A stretch of DNA of 64,000 nt from SB21 sp964415295 (lineage in GTDB: Bacteria; CLD3; SB21), in contig CAYPYN010000006.1 of NCBI GenBank assembly GCA_964415295.1, forward strand, positions 248,001 through 312,000, given 5' to 3'. Below, one piece after another: positions 34,774 to 42,479 of this stretch. The position numbers and the translations under genes were made by a program. Within the stretch, counting starts at the first letter, position 1, and every line of letters begins with the position of its first letter. The notes under the pieces are model-generated. The model was not told the origin of the DNA and searched no databases. It worked only from the letters and a program-made list of their open reading frames with translations.

Positions 34774-36015
34774 TTACGGCATTGGGCTCTTTTCGATACA
34801 GCGAACGGTGTCGCGCGCGATGAGCAGTTCCTCATTGGTCGGAATCGCCCATAACTTGATCGTCGACTGTTCGTCGGAAAAGATACCCTCTTTACCGCGT
34901 AAACTTTTATTCTTCTCTGCATCGATCCGGATGCCCATGACATTGAGTCCTTCGCATATCTTACCGCGTATGAAATCGGAGTTCTCTCCGATACCGCCGG
35001 TAAAAATAATCGACTGCACATTCCCGATCGCCGCTATGTAAGCGCCGATGTATTTTCGTATCCGGTAGCAGAACATGTCGATCGCTAGTTTCGCGCGGCG
35101 GTCGTCGTGTTCCTCCGCCTCGGCAATGATCTCCCGCATATCGTTGGTCAAACCGGAAATGCCGAGCAGACCGGACTGTTTATTCAGGATCGATTCAACT
35201 TCTGCAAGCGTGTAGCCTTCCTTGTGGGAGAGGAACTGGATGACCGCCGGATCGATATCTCCGGAGCGCGTGCCCATGACCAGCCCTTCCAGCGGCGTCA
35301 TGCCCATTGACGTATCAATGGAGTCGCCGTTGCGGATGGCGCAAATGGAACTGCCGTTCCCGAGATGCAGCGTGATGACGTTGACATCTTTTTTCTGGAT
35401 GTTATTTAACAGTCGATAGCGGTACGCCACATACCGGTGCGACGTGCCGTGAAATCCGTAGCGGCGAACTTTGTAACGGCGGTACATCTGGTAGGGGATC
35501 GCATACAGATACGCCGTCGGCGGCATCGTGTGATGGAACGCGGTGTCGAAAACGGCGACCTGAGGAATGCTGCCTCCGAAGATCTCGTTGATCGCATACA
35601 CGCCTTTGAGATTGGCCGGATTATGCAACGGAGCGAGTTCGATGCAGTCCTCGATATCGCGGATCACGTTCTCCTCCAGCAGGGCCGAATGCGTGAATTT
35701 CTCTCCGCCGTGAACCATGCGGTGGCCGACCGCGTGAATGTCGCGCAGCGATTTGATATTGGGAACATTTGAATCTTTGGCAATGATCCATTTGACGATC
35801 TTATCGATCGCCGTTTTATGATCGCGCATGGGCGCCGTCTGTTTCAGAGGCGGCATGCCTTCCGCTTTGAATGATATGATCGATTCGCTTCCGATCCGTT
35901 CGATGATGCCGGAGGCCAACTTTTTGTCGCCGTTTTTGGCGATAAGTTCGAGATCCGTTTCGATCACCTGGAACTTTACGGAGGAACTTCCGCTGTTCAG
36001 AACAAGTATATTCAT
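34774..36015 (-). CDS. ackA: acetate kinase
   Basis: A 413-residue ASKHA-fold kinase that interconverts acetyl phosphate and ADP with acetate and ATP. Signature stretches are complete: NSGSSSVKFQ at the start, HRMVHGGEKF, FDTAFHHTMPP, RYGFHGTSHRYV, HLGNGSS and DTSMGMTPLEGLVMGTRSGD. The size is normal. No phosphotransacetylase gene is beside it in this window. The ATG follows AAGGTGAG. It is transcribed divergently from the TonB-dependent receptor gene. Confidence 0.95.
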   Translation of the reverse strand: MNILVLNSGSSSVKFQVIETDLELIAKNGDKKLASGIIERIGSESIISFKAEGMPPLKQTAPMRDHKTAIDKIVKWIIAKDSNVPNIKSLRDIHAVGHRMVHGGEKFTHSALLEENVIRDIEDCIELAPLHNPANLKGVYAINEIFGGSIPQVAVFDTAFHHTMPPTAYLYAIPYQMYRRYKVRRYGFHGTSHRYVAYRYRLLNNIQKKDVNVITLHLGNGSSICAIRNGDSIDTSMGMTPLEGLVMGTRSGDIDPAVIQFLSHKEGYTLAEVESILNKQSGLLGISGLTNDMREIIAEAEEHDDRRAKLAIDMFCYRIRKYIGAYIAAIGNVQSIIFTGGIGENSDFIRGKICEGLNVMGIRIDAEKNKSLRGKEGIFSDEQSTIKLWAIPTNEELLIARDTVRCIEKSPMP

Positions 36016-36170
36016 AACTCACCTTTGCGTTTGCAAAATGTAATAAAGTCGCCTCTGAAAACCAATGATAACGGTCATGTTTTGTTTTTTGTGGAATACG
36101 GTATTTTACCTATTACCTTGAGAAAAATTTTGCATATATTGTTTTTTGAATGATAAACCTCTTGAGAAAT

Positions 36171-38717
36171 ATGAAAATATCAGCGCTGTTCATACTGTTT
36201 ATTTTTGCAACATCCAATATTTTTTCTCAGTCGCTGGTCACTGGAATTGTGAAGGATGCGGATACCGGAGAACTGCTCATCGGAGCCAACGTGTTCCTTC
36301 AGGAAAACAAACGCGGCAGTGTGACCAATCTGAACGGCTATTATTCCATTCAGACGCCGGAAGGATCATACACGCTCATCTGCCAATACATCGGCTACAA
36401 ACCGTTCTCAAAGAAGATCGATATCAGGAAGGACGACAAGAAATATTCGATTATCCTGATGCATCAGGAGGACATCGAAGGCGAGACAATCACCGTCACG
36501 GCTTTCAAAGACAAGGCGATCAACCGGATCGAGACCAGCGTGATCGACGTAAGACCGGCCGAAGTGAAGAAACTGCCCGGCGCTTTCGAGGACGTGTTTC
36601 GTTCCGTAGCCACACTGCCCGGCGTGATCTCTACCAGCGACTTCAGTTCCCAGATTGTCGTGCGCGGCGGCAATCCCGATCAGAATCTAGTTCTCCTCGA
36701 CGGGGCGGAACTCTACAATCCCTACCGTCTCTTCGGGGTCACCAGCGCTTTCAATCCGCAGACCGTTTCCAGTTTTGAATTATCCCAGGGCGGATTTCCG
36801 GCGAAATTCGGCGACCGCCTGTCGGGTGTTTTGCAGGTGCAGAACCGCAACGGCGATTTCGAACGTATGTTGGCAGGTAATCTCAATGCCAGTATCACGG
36901 ACGCTAATTTTATCTTTGAGGGCAAATTGCCCGATGCGGTGAACGGGTCGTGGCTCTTTACATCGCGGCGAACGTATTACGATCTCGTGGCCAATAAATT
37001 TATCAAAGGCGCTACGGCTCTTCCGTTCTTCCTCGATTTCCAGGGCAAGGTCACCGTCGCGCCGTGGGAGAATCACACTTTCTCATTTCTGGGCATCGCC
37101 AGCAAAGAGGGTGTGGACATCACCGATCCCAATCAAAAGGACAAAGACAGCATCCGCGTTTACAATACCACGCGAAACCGCCTGCTTAGCGGCAGCTGGT
37201 TCTATGCGCCGAAGGATAACTGGACGATCGCCACGATGGTGTCGTACTACGAGAACCCGTCTACGAGCGATTTCGGCGGGCGCGGGGAATTCGGCGAAGC
37301 GTCCACTTTGGACTCCGCGCGTGTTTTTAATGTGAATTTCATTCAGAACATTTCAAGCGTTCTGGTCAAACAGGACCATTCCTACGAGATCAGCGACCGG
37401 CATCATTTGGAAACGGGCGCGCAGTATCAGACGGCGGCTACCGAGCTGCGATGGAAAGTAAAGCAGAATTACACCACCGGCGGCGGCAATGATAACCAGG
37501 GGGGCTCAAGCCTTCCGGAATTCTACAATTCACCCGACAATAATAACGCCAAGTGGGCCGTGTATGTACAGGACACATGGAAGGTGGATCCGCAGTGGAC
37601 CCTGCAGGGCGGTCTGCGCTTCGATCATGCCGAGATCAACGGAAGTTCCACGCTGTCGCCCAGATTGAACGCCGTTTACAAGCTCAACGACCGTACGCGT
37701 TTCAAAGCGGCGTGGGGCCTGTATTATCAGTCGCCGGGATATGAGAAGTTCGTCAATCAGAATTTCTTTGTCGATTATTCCAAAAAGATCGACATCCGGT
37801 CGGAAAAGGCCGTGCATTACATACTCGGGATGGAGCATTATTTCACCCGCCGCACGCTTCTGAAAACGGAGATCTATTATAAGCCGTATTACGATCTCAT
37901 CGCAGGGAAAGAACTGATCATCAACGACGGTACGAATAACGTGCCCGTTCTATTCCAGGATGCGGGCGGGAATTATCTGCATCCGGCAGATTCCGCGGCG
38001 ATCGTTTCGCGCATCGACCGGCGCACCGTGACCACCGTGCCGACGAACGACGGCAAAGGCCACGCGTATGGGTTTGAACTCTTTCTGCAGAGGGACAGCA
38101 AGTCGCCCAAAGATAAATTTACCGGATGGGTCTCGTATGCCTATTCTGTGGCCAAACGCAAGACGTACGGCACGGAGTCGTATTTTGATTTCGATCAGCG
38201 ACACACGCTGAGCCTGGTCGGTAATTATCGCTTCAAGTCCTGGTTTGAATTGTCGGCCAAGTTGAAGTTCGGTTCCGGGTTCCCGACGACCGCGCCGCTG
38301 GGTTCCTTGCCTCAGCAGTTCATCGTCGATACCAAGAACGCCTTCGGGTATGGGGACGGCGCGGCGGACTCCATCGTGATACGGTATGATCAGAACGGGC
38401 ACATCGTACAAACCATCGACTTCGGCGGGGAAAGCCATAGGAACGATAACCGCCTGCCGGTCTATCACCGACTCGATATGCGCGCGTCGTTCTATGCGAA
38501 ATTCTGGCGCGCGAAGTGGACTTTCTATCTTGATGTGATCAATGTATACAACCGCGAGAACGTATTTCAGTATGAATACGGCTACAAAAAAGTGCGCAAC
38601 GAGCTGACCGGCCGAAATGAGATCGTGTATGACGTCCAGGGCGACCCCGTGATCGAACGCACCAAAACCTCCGAATTCCCCTTTCTGCCCACGATAGGTG
38701 TTAGTGTAGTGTTTTAG
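36171..38717 (+). CDS. TonB-dependent outer-membrane receptor with CarboxypepD_reg-like domain
   Basis: An 848-residue outer-membrane importer. After a signal peptide (about 1-20) comes a carboxypeptidase-regulatory-like domain (about 22-105: VTGIVKDADTGELLIGANV, GYYSIQTPEGSYTL). A plug domain follows (about 115-245, with QIVVRGGNPDQNLVLLDGAE and LYNPYRLFG), then a 22-strand barrel ending in the aromatic GVSVVF. The architecture is typical of FCB bacteria; the substrate is unknown and no SusD partner is adjacent. ATG 36171 follows TTGAGAA and begins a clean signal peptide; ATG 36150 would add seven residues. Its last 74 bases recur, diverged, at 38847-38920. Confidence 0.9.
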   Translation: MKISALFILFIFATSNIFSQSLVTGIVKDADTGELLIGANVFLQENKRGSVTNLNGYYSIQTPEGSYTLICQYIGYKPFSKKIDIRKDDKKYSIILMHQEDIEGETITVTAFKDKAINRIETSVIDVRPAEVKKLPGAFEDVFRSVATLPGVISTSDFSSQIVVRGGNPDQNLVLLDGAELYNPYRLFGVTSAFNPQTVSSFELSQGGFPAKFGDRLSGVLQVQNRNGDFERMLAGNLNASITDANFIFEGKLPDAVNGSWLFTSRRTYYDLVANKFIKGATALPFFLDFQGKVTVAPWENHTFSFLGIASKEGVDITDPNQKDKDSIRVYNTTRNRLLSGSWFYAPKDNWTIATMVSYYENPSTSDFGGRGEFGEASTLDSARVFNVNFIQNISSVLVKQDHSYEISDRHHLETGAQYQTAATELRWKVKQNYTTGGGNDNQGGSSLPEFYNSPDNNNAKWAVYVQDTWKVDPQWTLQGGLRFDHAEINGSSTLSPRLNAVYKLNDRTRFKAAWGLYYQSPGYEKFVNQNFFVDYSKKIDIRSEKAVHYILGMEHYFTRRTLLKTEIYYKPYYDLIAGKELIINDGTNNVPVLFQDAGGNYLHPADSAAIVSRIDRRTVTTVPTNDGKGHAYGFELFLQRDSKSPKDKFTGWVSYAYSVAKRKTYGTESYFDFDQRHTLSLVGNYRFKSWFELSAKLKFGSGFPTTAPLGSLPQQFIVDTKNAFGYGDGAADSIVIRYDQNGHIVQTIDFGGESHRNDNRLPVYHRLDMRASFYAKFWRAKWTFYLDVINVYNRENVFQYEYGYKKVRNELTGRNEIVYDVQGDPVIERTKTSEFPFLPTIGVSVVF

Positions 38718-38718
38718 A

Positions 38719-38842
38719 CGAACCTCAACCCTGTCCCTTCTCCTTTGAAAGGAGAAGGGAACGTACAAGCCGAGTTACGTTCCCCCTCCTCGATTGAGGA
38801 AACAGGCTTGCCCCGCGGCCTGACGCGGGGGTGAGGTTGAAA
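38719..38842. repeat. multi-hairpin palindromic intergenic element
   Basis: About 124 bases with mirrored ends (AACCTCAACCC at 38721 against GGGTGAGGTTG at 38829) and several inner hairpins: CCCTTCTCCTTT/AAAGGAGAAGGG (38735-38759), GGAACGTA/TACGTTCC, and CCCCGCG/CGCGGGG at the right. The layout is that of a small mobile or REP-like intergenic repeat. It sits exactly between the receptor stop and the duplicated receptor tail. Confidence 0.6.
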
Positions 38843-38846
38843 TCCA

Positions 38847-38920
38847 ACCCCGTGATCGAACGCGCCAAAACCTCCGAATTTCCCTTCCTACCCACAATAG
38901 GGTTGAGTGTGGTGTTTTAA
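38847..38920 (+). pseudogene. orphan duplicate of a TonB-receptor 3' end
   Basis: These 74 bases align without gaps to 38644-38717, the last codons and stop of the receptor gene. They read PVIERAKTSEFPFLPTIGLS before VVF and a stop, against VIERTKTSEFPFLPTIGVS in the intact gene. Most base differences are at third codon positions (for example CTG/CTA, ACG/ACA, GTA/GTG), so the copy evolved as coding sequence before being orphaned. It is best read as the tail of a lost tandem receptor paralogue. Confidence 0.7.
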
Positions 38921-38975
38921 AAATTCTTTCTAAAACATCTTGCGTATAGCTCTCCGTATTGTTATTTTTTTCACC

Positions 38976-38993
38976 GTAGCGACGGGGTGCTAC
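38976..38993. repeat. GTAGCGACGGGG hairpin fragment
   Basis: GTAGC (38976-38980) and GCTAC (38989-38993) flank GACGGGGT. The word GTAGCGACGGGGTGCTAC occurs as part of intergenic repeats in FCB genomes, as far as I recall. It lies at the left side of the AT-rich NACHT insert. Confidence 0.35.
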
Positions 38994-39017
38994 TTTATAC
39001 TATCGTGGAGCCAAACT

Positions 39018-39092
39018 ATGCCTCCCAAAAAGAAATATTATGCAATAATGTCATCTTGGAATGATATTGTTGCAATCAAATTAAACCGGTAA
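39018..39092 (+). CDS. possible 24-residue leader peptide upstream of the NACHT gene
   Basis: ATG at 39018 follows TGGAGCCAAACT, a plausible ribosome binding site with a seven-base spacing, and opens 24 codons beginning MPPKKKYYAIM and ending KLNR. It ends 18 bases before the NACHT ATG. It is too short to assign; chance is possible in AT-rich sequence. Translation coupling or a regulatory leader are the alternatives. Confidence 0.25.
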   Translation: MPPKKKYYAIMSSWNDIVAIKLNR

Positions 39093-39110
39093 CTCATAAA
39101 GGTCATAAAT

Positions 39111-41483
39111 ATGAATGCAACAAAGGATTACAAACGTGAGATAGAAAAAGTCACGGATGAGGCTAAGATACGTGAGCTTTTAAAAATATTATTACCCAAA
39201 TTAGGCTTTTGCAACGTAATAATTACACACGGGAAAGATGAAAAAGGGAAGGATCTTGTTTTTTCATCGGTTTCTCAATTAGGGACTTATGATTGGTTTG
39301 CGATGGTTGTAAAAAAAGGGAAAATCATCGGATCATCGGATACTGATAATAATGCAATAATTAATATCCGCAATCAAATTGAGTTGTGTTTTGAGCATCC
39401 TTATTATTTTCCCAAAGAAAATAGAACATACTATATAAATAAGGTTATTGTTGTTTCAGGGGGGACAATTTCTGCAAACGCGGAAGAACAAATTGTTCAC
39501 AAATTAAAAGAAAAGGCAAATATCGCTTTTTGGACTTCCAATACTTTGGCTGATTATGTCGAAAAACATATTCCGGAGTTTTTTTCTAATATTGATATAC
39601 AAACTTCAAACTATTATACGAGACTTCAAGCCGAATTCGATAAATTAAATGAATTAAAGTCATTTCACTACAGCAAAGAGCTCAAGGCGTTATTTGAAGT
39701 TTTTATCGAACCAAAACTTTTAGTCAGGCGACCTAAAGAAATAAAATCTAAAGATAAAATCGAAGCACCAATAGAATTCGAATTTCGGTCTGTTAACAGT
39801 ATTTTAGAAACCCAAGGAAACGCGTTTGTAATAGGTGAGCCCGGTTCTGGAAAATCTACATTATTGCGAAAGTTGGTGTTGCAATTAATTCATGATAGAA
39901 GAGCAAAGAGGGAATATGATAAAATACCAGTCCTAATCAAATTTAGAGATGTGATAGTAAATAAAAGTATTTTCGAAGTGACCAAAAGTAATTTGTTGGT
40001 TTTTTTTCCAGACGAGGAGCTGTTTAATCTCGATGCTAAACTTACTAAAGGCGATATTATTCTCTTTATTGATGGTTTTGATGAAATTTCAAATTCCGAC
40101 GGTCAAGAGGATACAATTAAACTTTTGCAGGATTTTACAACAAAGTACCCAAAGGTTAAAGTGGTCGCGACTAGTAGAAATACGGAATTCATTAGGAAGA
40201 GGGAACAAATTGCTGACATAAGAAAAATGGAACTCCTACCGTTAAATTATCATCAAATTCAGAGTTTTGTTGGAAAATGGTTTTCAAAAGATGAAGCGAA
40301 AAAAACTAGGCTTCTAAACTCGCTTCGAGATACAGATATCATGAATAAATTACCCAAAACCCCACTTGTTTTGACTCTTTTGGCAATTCTGTTCGATGAA
40401 AACGAAAGTGAAGTACCTTCCAATTTGACAGAATTATATTCTATGTTTACAGAATTATTTTTAGGAAGATGGGATGCTGAAAGGAAAATTGAGACTAGTT
40501 ACAAGTATGAATTGAAGGACAGACTTTTGAGATCGTTGGCGAAAAAACTTCATGTAGACCATTTTGAAGAAATAACTCCAATCGAAATTAATTCATTTGT
40601 GCAAAAACAATTTGATGAACGAGGTTATACTCTAGATGTCGGAAGTTTTTTAGAAGAAATCGAAACCAGATCTCAACTCTTAATAAGAAACCCAAGGGGA
40701 AATTATCAATTTAAACACCTTTCATTTCAGGAGTACTTCTTTAGCCGAGAGTTGTCTGAAACGCATGCACCACAGGATTTTGTTTGGGAAAAGTTCTTGG
40801 ATCTTTGGTGGCAGGAAGTTATTTTTTTCTATTGTGGAAGGATGAAGGAATGCCCAGATATTCTAAAAAAGATTATAAAGGAAGTTCCTCATGGAGATTT
40901 GACGCAACAGTTTCGAAAAACCATGGCATTAGGTCAATTACTTCAAGCGTCATATGCAAACTTAACCATCGACAAAGTTGAATGTATCCGTCATGGTTTA
41001 GAACTTATGATTGAAATATATCATAATTTCTTAAAGATGGAAAATTTGCCAAGCATGCTGAAGAAAGCATCCAGATATTATATAATTGAACTTTTATCGT
41101 TTTTCTTTGAGATTTACTATGGATCAATCACTCTTTCTTCTGCTATGGAGGAGCTATTTGAAAAACTAGCGTATGATGTAATTGATAATAAAGTCGAAAG
41201 CGTCAAAGAAGTGCCATTGCAACTGTTTTTTTTAAGTAAGAATTTATCAATGCTTGGAAAAAACGAGCCACTCATAAACTTAGCCGATATTATTTCGACT
41301 GATGATATGTCCCTTAATTATGCTCTTGAAGTTAAGTTAAAATCAATTAAGTCCGATGAGAATTCAAAAGAATTTACTAAAGCTCTTAGTAAGATTAGAA
41401 AAAGAACACGAAAGTGGGAAAAAGAGTTGAAAAAAGAACTCTCTGAGCCAATGGTGAAAAAAAAGACAACCAAAGGAGTTTAA
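39111..41483 (+). CDS. NACHT NTPase with N-terminal restriction-endonuclease-like domain (NLR-type defence protein)
   Basis: A 790-residue STAND NTPase. Residues about 1-155 resemble a PD-(D/E)XK (Mrr-like) nuclease domain: LLPKLGFCNVIITHGKDEKG then KDLVF (D48) and VVKKGKI (K68/K69); the residue two before K68 is Val where relatives often have Gln or Glu, so activity is uncertain. The NACHT core has Walker A GEPGSGKST (242-250), Walker B ILFIDGFDEI (317-326), TSR (354-356) and the winged-helix element FKHLSFQEYFF (534-544). Residues about 560-790 are helical without LRRs and would be the sensor. Bacterial NACHT proteins are known anti-phage systems. The gene is far more AT-rich than its surroundings, which indicates horizontal acquisition. 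Confidence 0.88.
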   Translation: MNATKDYKREIEKVTDEAKIRELLKILLPKLGFCNVIITHGKDEKGKDLVFSSVSQLGTYDWFAMVVKKGKIIGSSDTDNNAIINIRNQIELCFEHPYYFPKENRTYYINKVIVVSGGTISANAEEQIVHKLKEKANIAFWTSNTLADYVEKHIPEFFSNIDIQTSNYYTRLQAEFDKLNELKSFHYSKELKALFEVFIEPKLLVRRPKEIKSKDKIEAPIEFEFRSVNSILETQGNAFVIGEPGSGKSTLLRKLVLQLIHDRRAKREYDKIPVLIKFRDVIVNKSIFEVTKSNLLVFFPDEELFNLDAKLTKGDIILFIDGFDEISNSDGQEDTIKLLQDFTTKYPKVKVVATSRNTEFIRKREQIADIRKMELLPLNYHQIQSFVGKWFSKDEAKKTRLLNSLRDTDIMNKLPKTPLVLTLLAILFDENESEVPSNLTELYSMFTELFLGRWDAERKIETSYKYELKDRLLRSLAKKLHVDHFEEITPIEINSFVQKQFDERGYTLDVGSFLEEIETRSQLLIRNPRGNYQFKHLSFQEYFFSRELSETHAPQDFVWEKFLDLWWQEVIFFYCGRMKECPDILKKIIKEVPHGDLTQQFRKTMALGQLLQASYANLTIDKVECIRHGLELMIEIYHNFLKMENLPSMLKKASRYYIIELLSFFFEIYYGSITLSSAMEELFEKLAYDVIDNKVESVKEVPLQLFFLSKNLSMLGKNEPLINLADIISTDDMSLNYALEVKLKSIKSDENSKEFTKALSKIRKRTRKWEKELKKELSEPMVKKKTTKGV

Positions 41484-41538
41484 GAAACCACTTAATTGTA
41501 TTCTGAAGTCCGTGATGATGTAAAAAAAATCTTCCCTC

Positions 41539-41673
41539 TTGACATTGAATTGAAACTTTTTATCTTGGAAACCGTAGAAACGTTCTAAGTTTCCACATAA
41601 GATAGCAGTTTTTGTAATTTAAACTGCTAATTTTTTTAACTTTACGGAAACTGAAAACACTGAAATAGTTTCC
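41539..41673 (+). promoter_or_regulatory. promoter and twin operators of efflux operon 2
   Basis: TTGACA (41539-41544) and TATCTT (41561-41566) are 16 bp apart. Directly after is GGAAAC-N16-GTTTCC (41567-41594), and a second GGAAAC-N16-GTTTCC with exactly the same 28-bp span follows at 41646-41673. Both precede the TetR ATG at 41693, which has its own AGGAGAG site. Two identically spaced inverted repeats at a tetR promoter are good candidates for its binding sites. Confidence 0.7.
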
Positions 41674-41692
41674 TGTAATTCTAGGAGAGACA

Positions 41693-42319
41693 ATGTCTGA
41701 AGAAATGAAAAAGAGGATCATGGAAGCCGCCGGGCACAAATTTATCCAGCACGGATTCTCCCGGGTCACCATGGAAGAGATCGCCGAGGAACTCGGCATG
41801 AGCAAAAAGACCTTGTACCAGCATTACGACAGCAAGATGGTTCTGCTCAAGGAACTGGTCGGACACAAGATGAGCGAATGCCAGGGCCTGATGTGCGGTC
41901 TGTGCGGAACGGAGAACATGAGCTTTGTCGAAAAACTCAAAAAGGGGCTCGAATTCGTCGGTTCTCTTTATTCCAGCTTCAATAAACACTTCGTGGACGA
42001 CATGCGCAAACACGCGCCGGAAGTTTGGAAAGTGATCGACGATCACCGCCGCAAACATATCGTCGAGGAATTCAGCGAGTTGCTGAAAGAAGGCGTCGAG
42101 CGCGGTAAGTTCCGCCGCGATCTCGATCTGAAACTCACGACCACGATCATGCTTACGCTGGTGGAGAACCTGATCAACCCGGATAAATTATCCGAAATGC
42201 CGTATTCGGCCCAGCAGATCTTCGATAATATCTCAAAGATATTCTTCGAAGGCTTTCTTACCGAAGAAGGTCGCGCGGAGTATTTCCAAAACGAGAAAGC
42301 GGCGCATCATTTGGTATAG
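41693..42319 (+). CDS. TetR family repressor of the second efflux operon
   Basis: A 208-residue regulator. The N-terminal DNA-binding domain shows IMEAAGHKFIQHGFSRVTME and the recognition helix region LGMSKKTLYQHYDSK. The C-terminal domain is helical and includes a small cysteine group (ECQGLMCGLCG, residues about 62-72) not usual in TetR proteins, which could respond to a thiol-reactive or metal ligand; that is inference. It heads the TolC - fusion protein - RND operon and has two matched inverted repeats in its promoter. Confidence 0.9.
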   Translation: MSEEMKKRIMEAAGHKFIQHGFSRVTMEEIAEELGMSKKTLYQHYDSKMVLLKELVGHKMSECQGLMCGLCGTENMSFVEKLKKGLEFVGSLYSSFNKHFVDDMRKHAPEVWKVIDDHRRKHIVEEFSELLKEGVERGKFRRDLDLKLTTTIMLTLVENLINPDKLSEMPYSAQQIFDNISKIFFEGFLTEEGRAEYFQNEKAAHHLV

Positions 42320-42328
42320 TTTTTAGAC

Positions 42329-42359
42329 AGCGAACCCCGAGCTTGCCGAAGGGTTCGCT
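42329..42359. terminator. hairpin between tetR and tolC of operon 2
   Basis: AGCGAACCC (42329-42337) pairs with GGGTTCGCT (42351-42359). The loop CGAGCTTGCCGAA is the common GAGCTTGCCGAAGGG repeat word. There is no T run, so it may only attenuate read-through from tetR into the transport genes. Confidence 0.45.
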
Positions 42360-42386
42360 TGGATTCACCGAAAGGGAACGTCCATT

Positions 42387-42461
42387 GACCGAAAATAGTA
42401 ACCGAAACTTTGGCTCAAGTATTAGATTTGCAAAACGAAAATTGATCGAGACCGAAAATAG
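42387..42461. promoter_or_regulatory. direct repeats before the second tolC gene
   Basis: GACCGAAAATAG occurs at 42387-42398 and again at 42450-42461, 63 bases apart, the second 18 bases before the ATG. The first is followed by TAACCGAAAC and the second by AAACTTAC. They could be a regulator site or a small duplication; a second promoter for the transport genes is possible here. Confidence 0.35.
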
Positions 42462-42479
42462 AAACTTACTGGAGATATC

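Noticed and set aside
38719..38993. CRISPR array or integrase attachment site at the left edge of the NACHT insert
   Set aside because: The repeats are inverted hairpins, not evenly spaced direct repeats. No tRNA, integrase or matching direct repeat at the right edge was seen.
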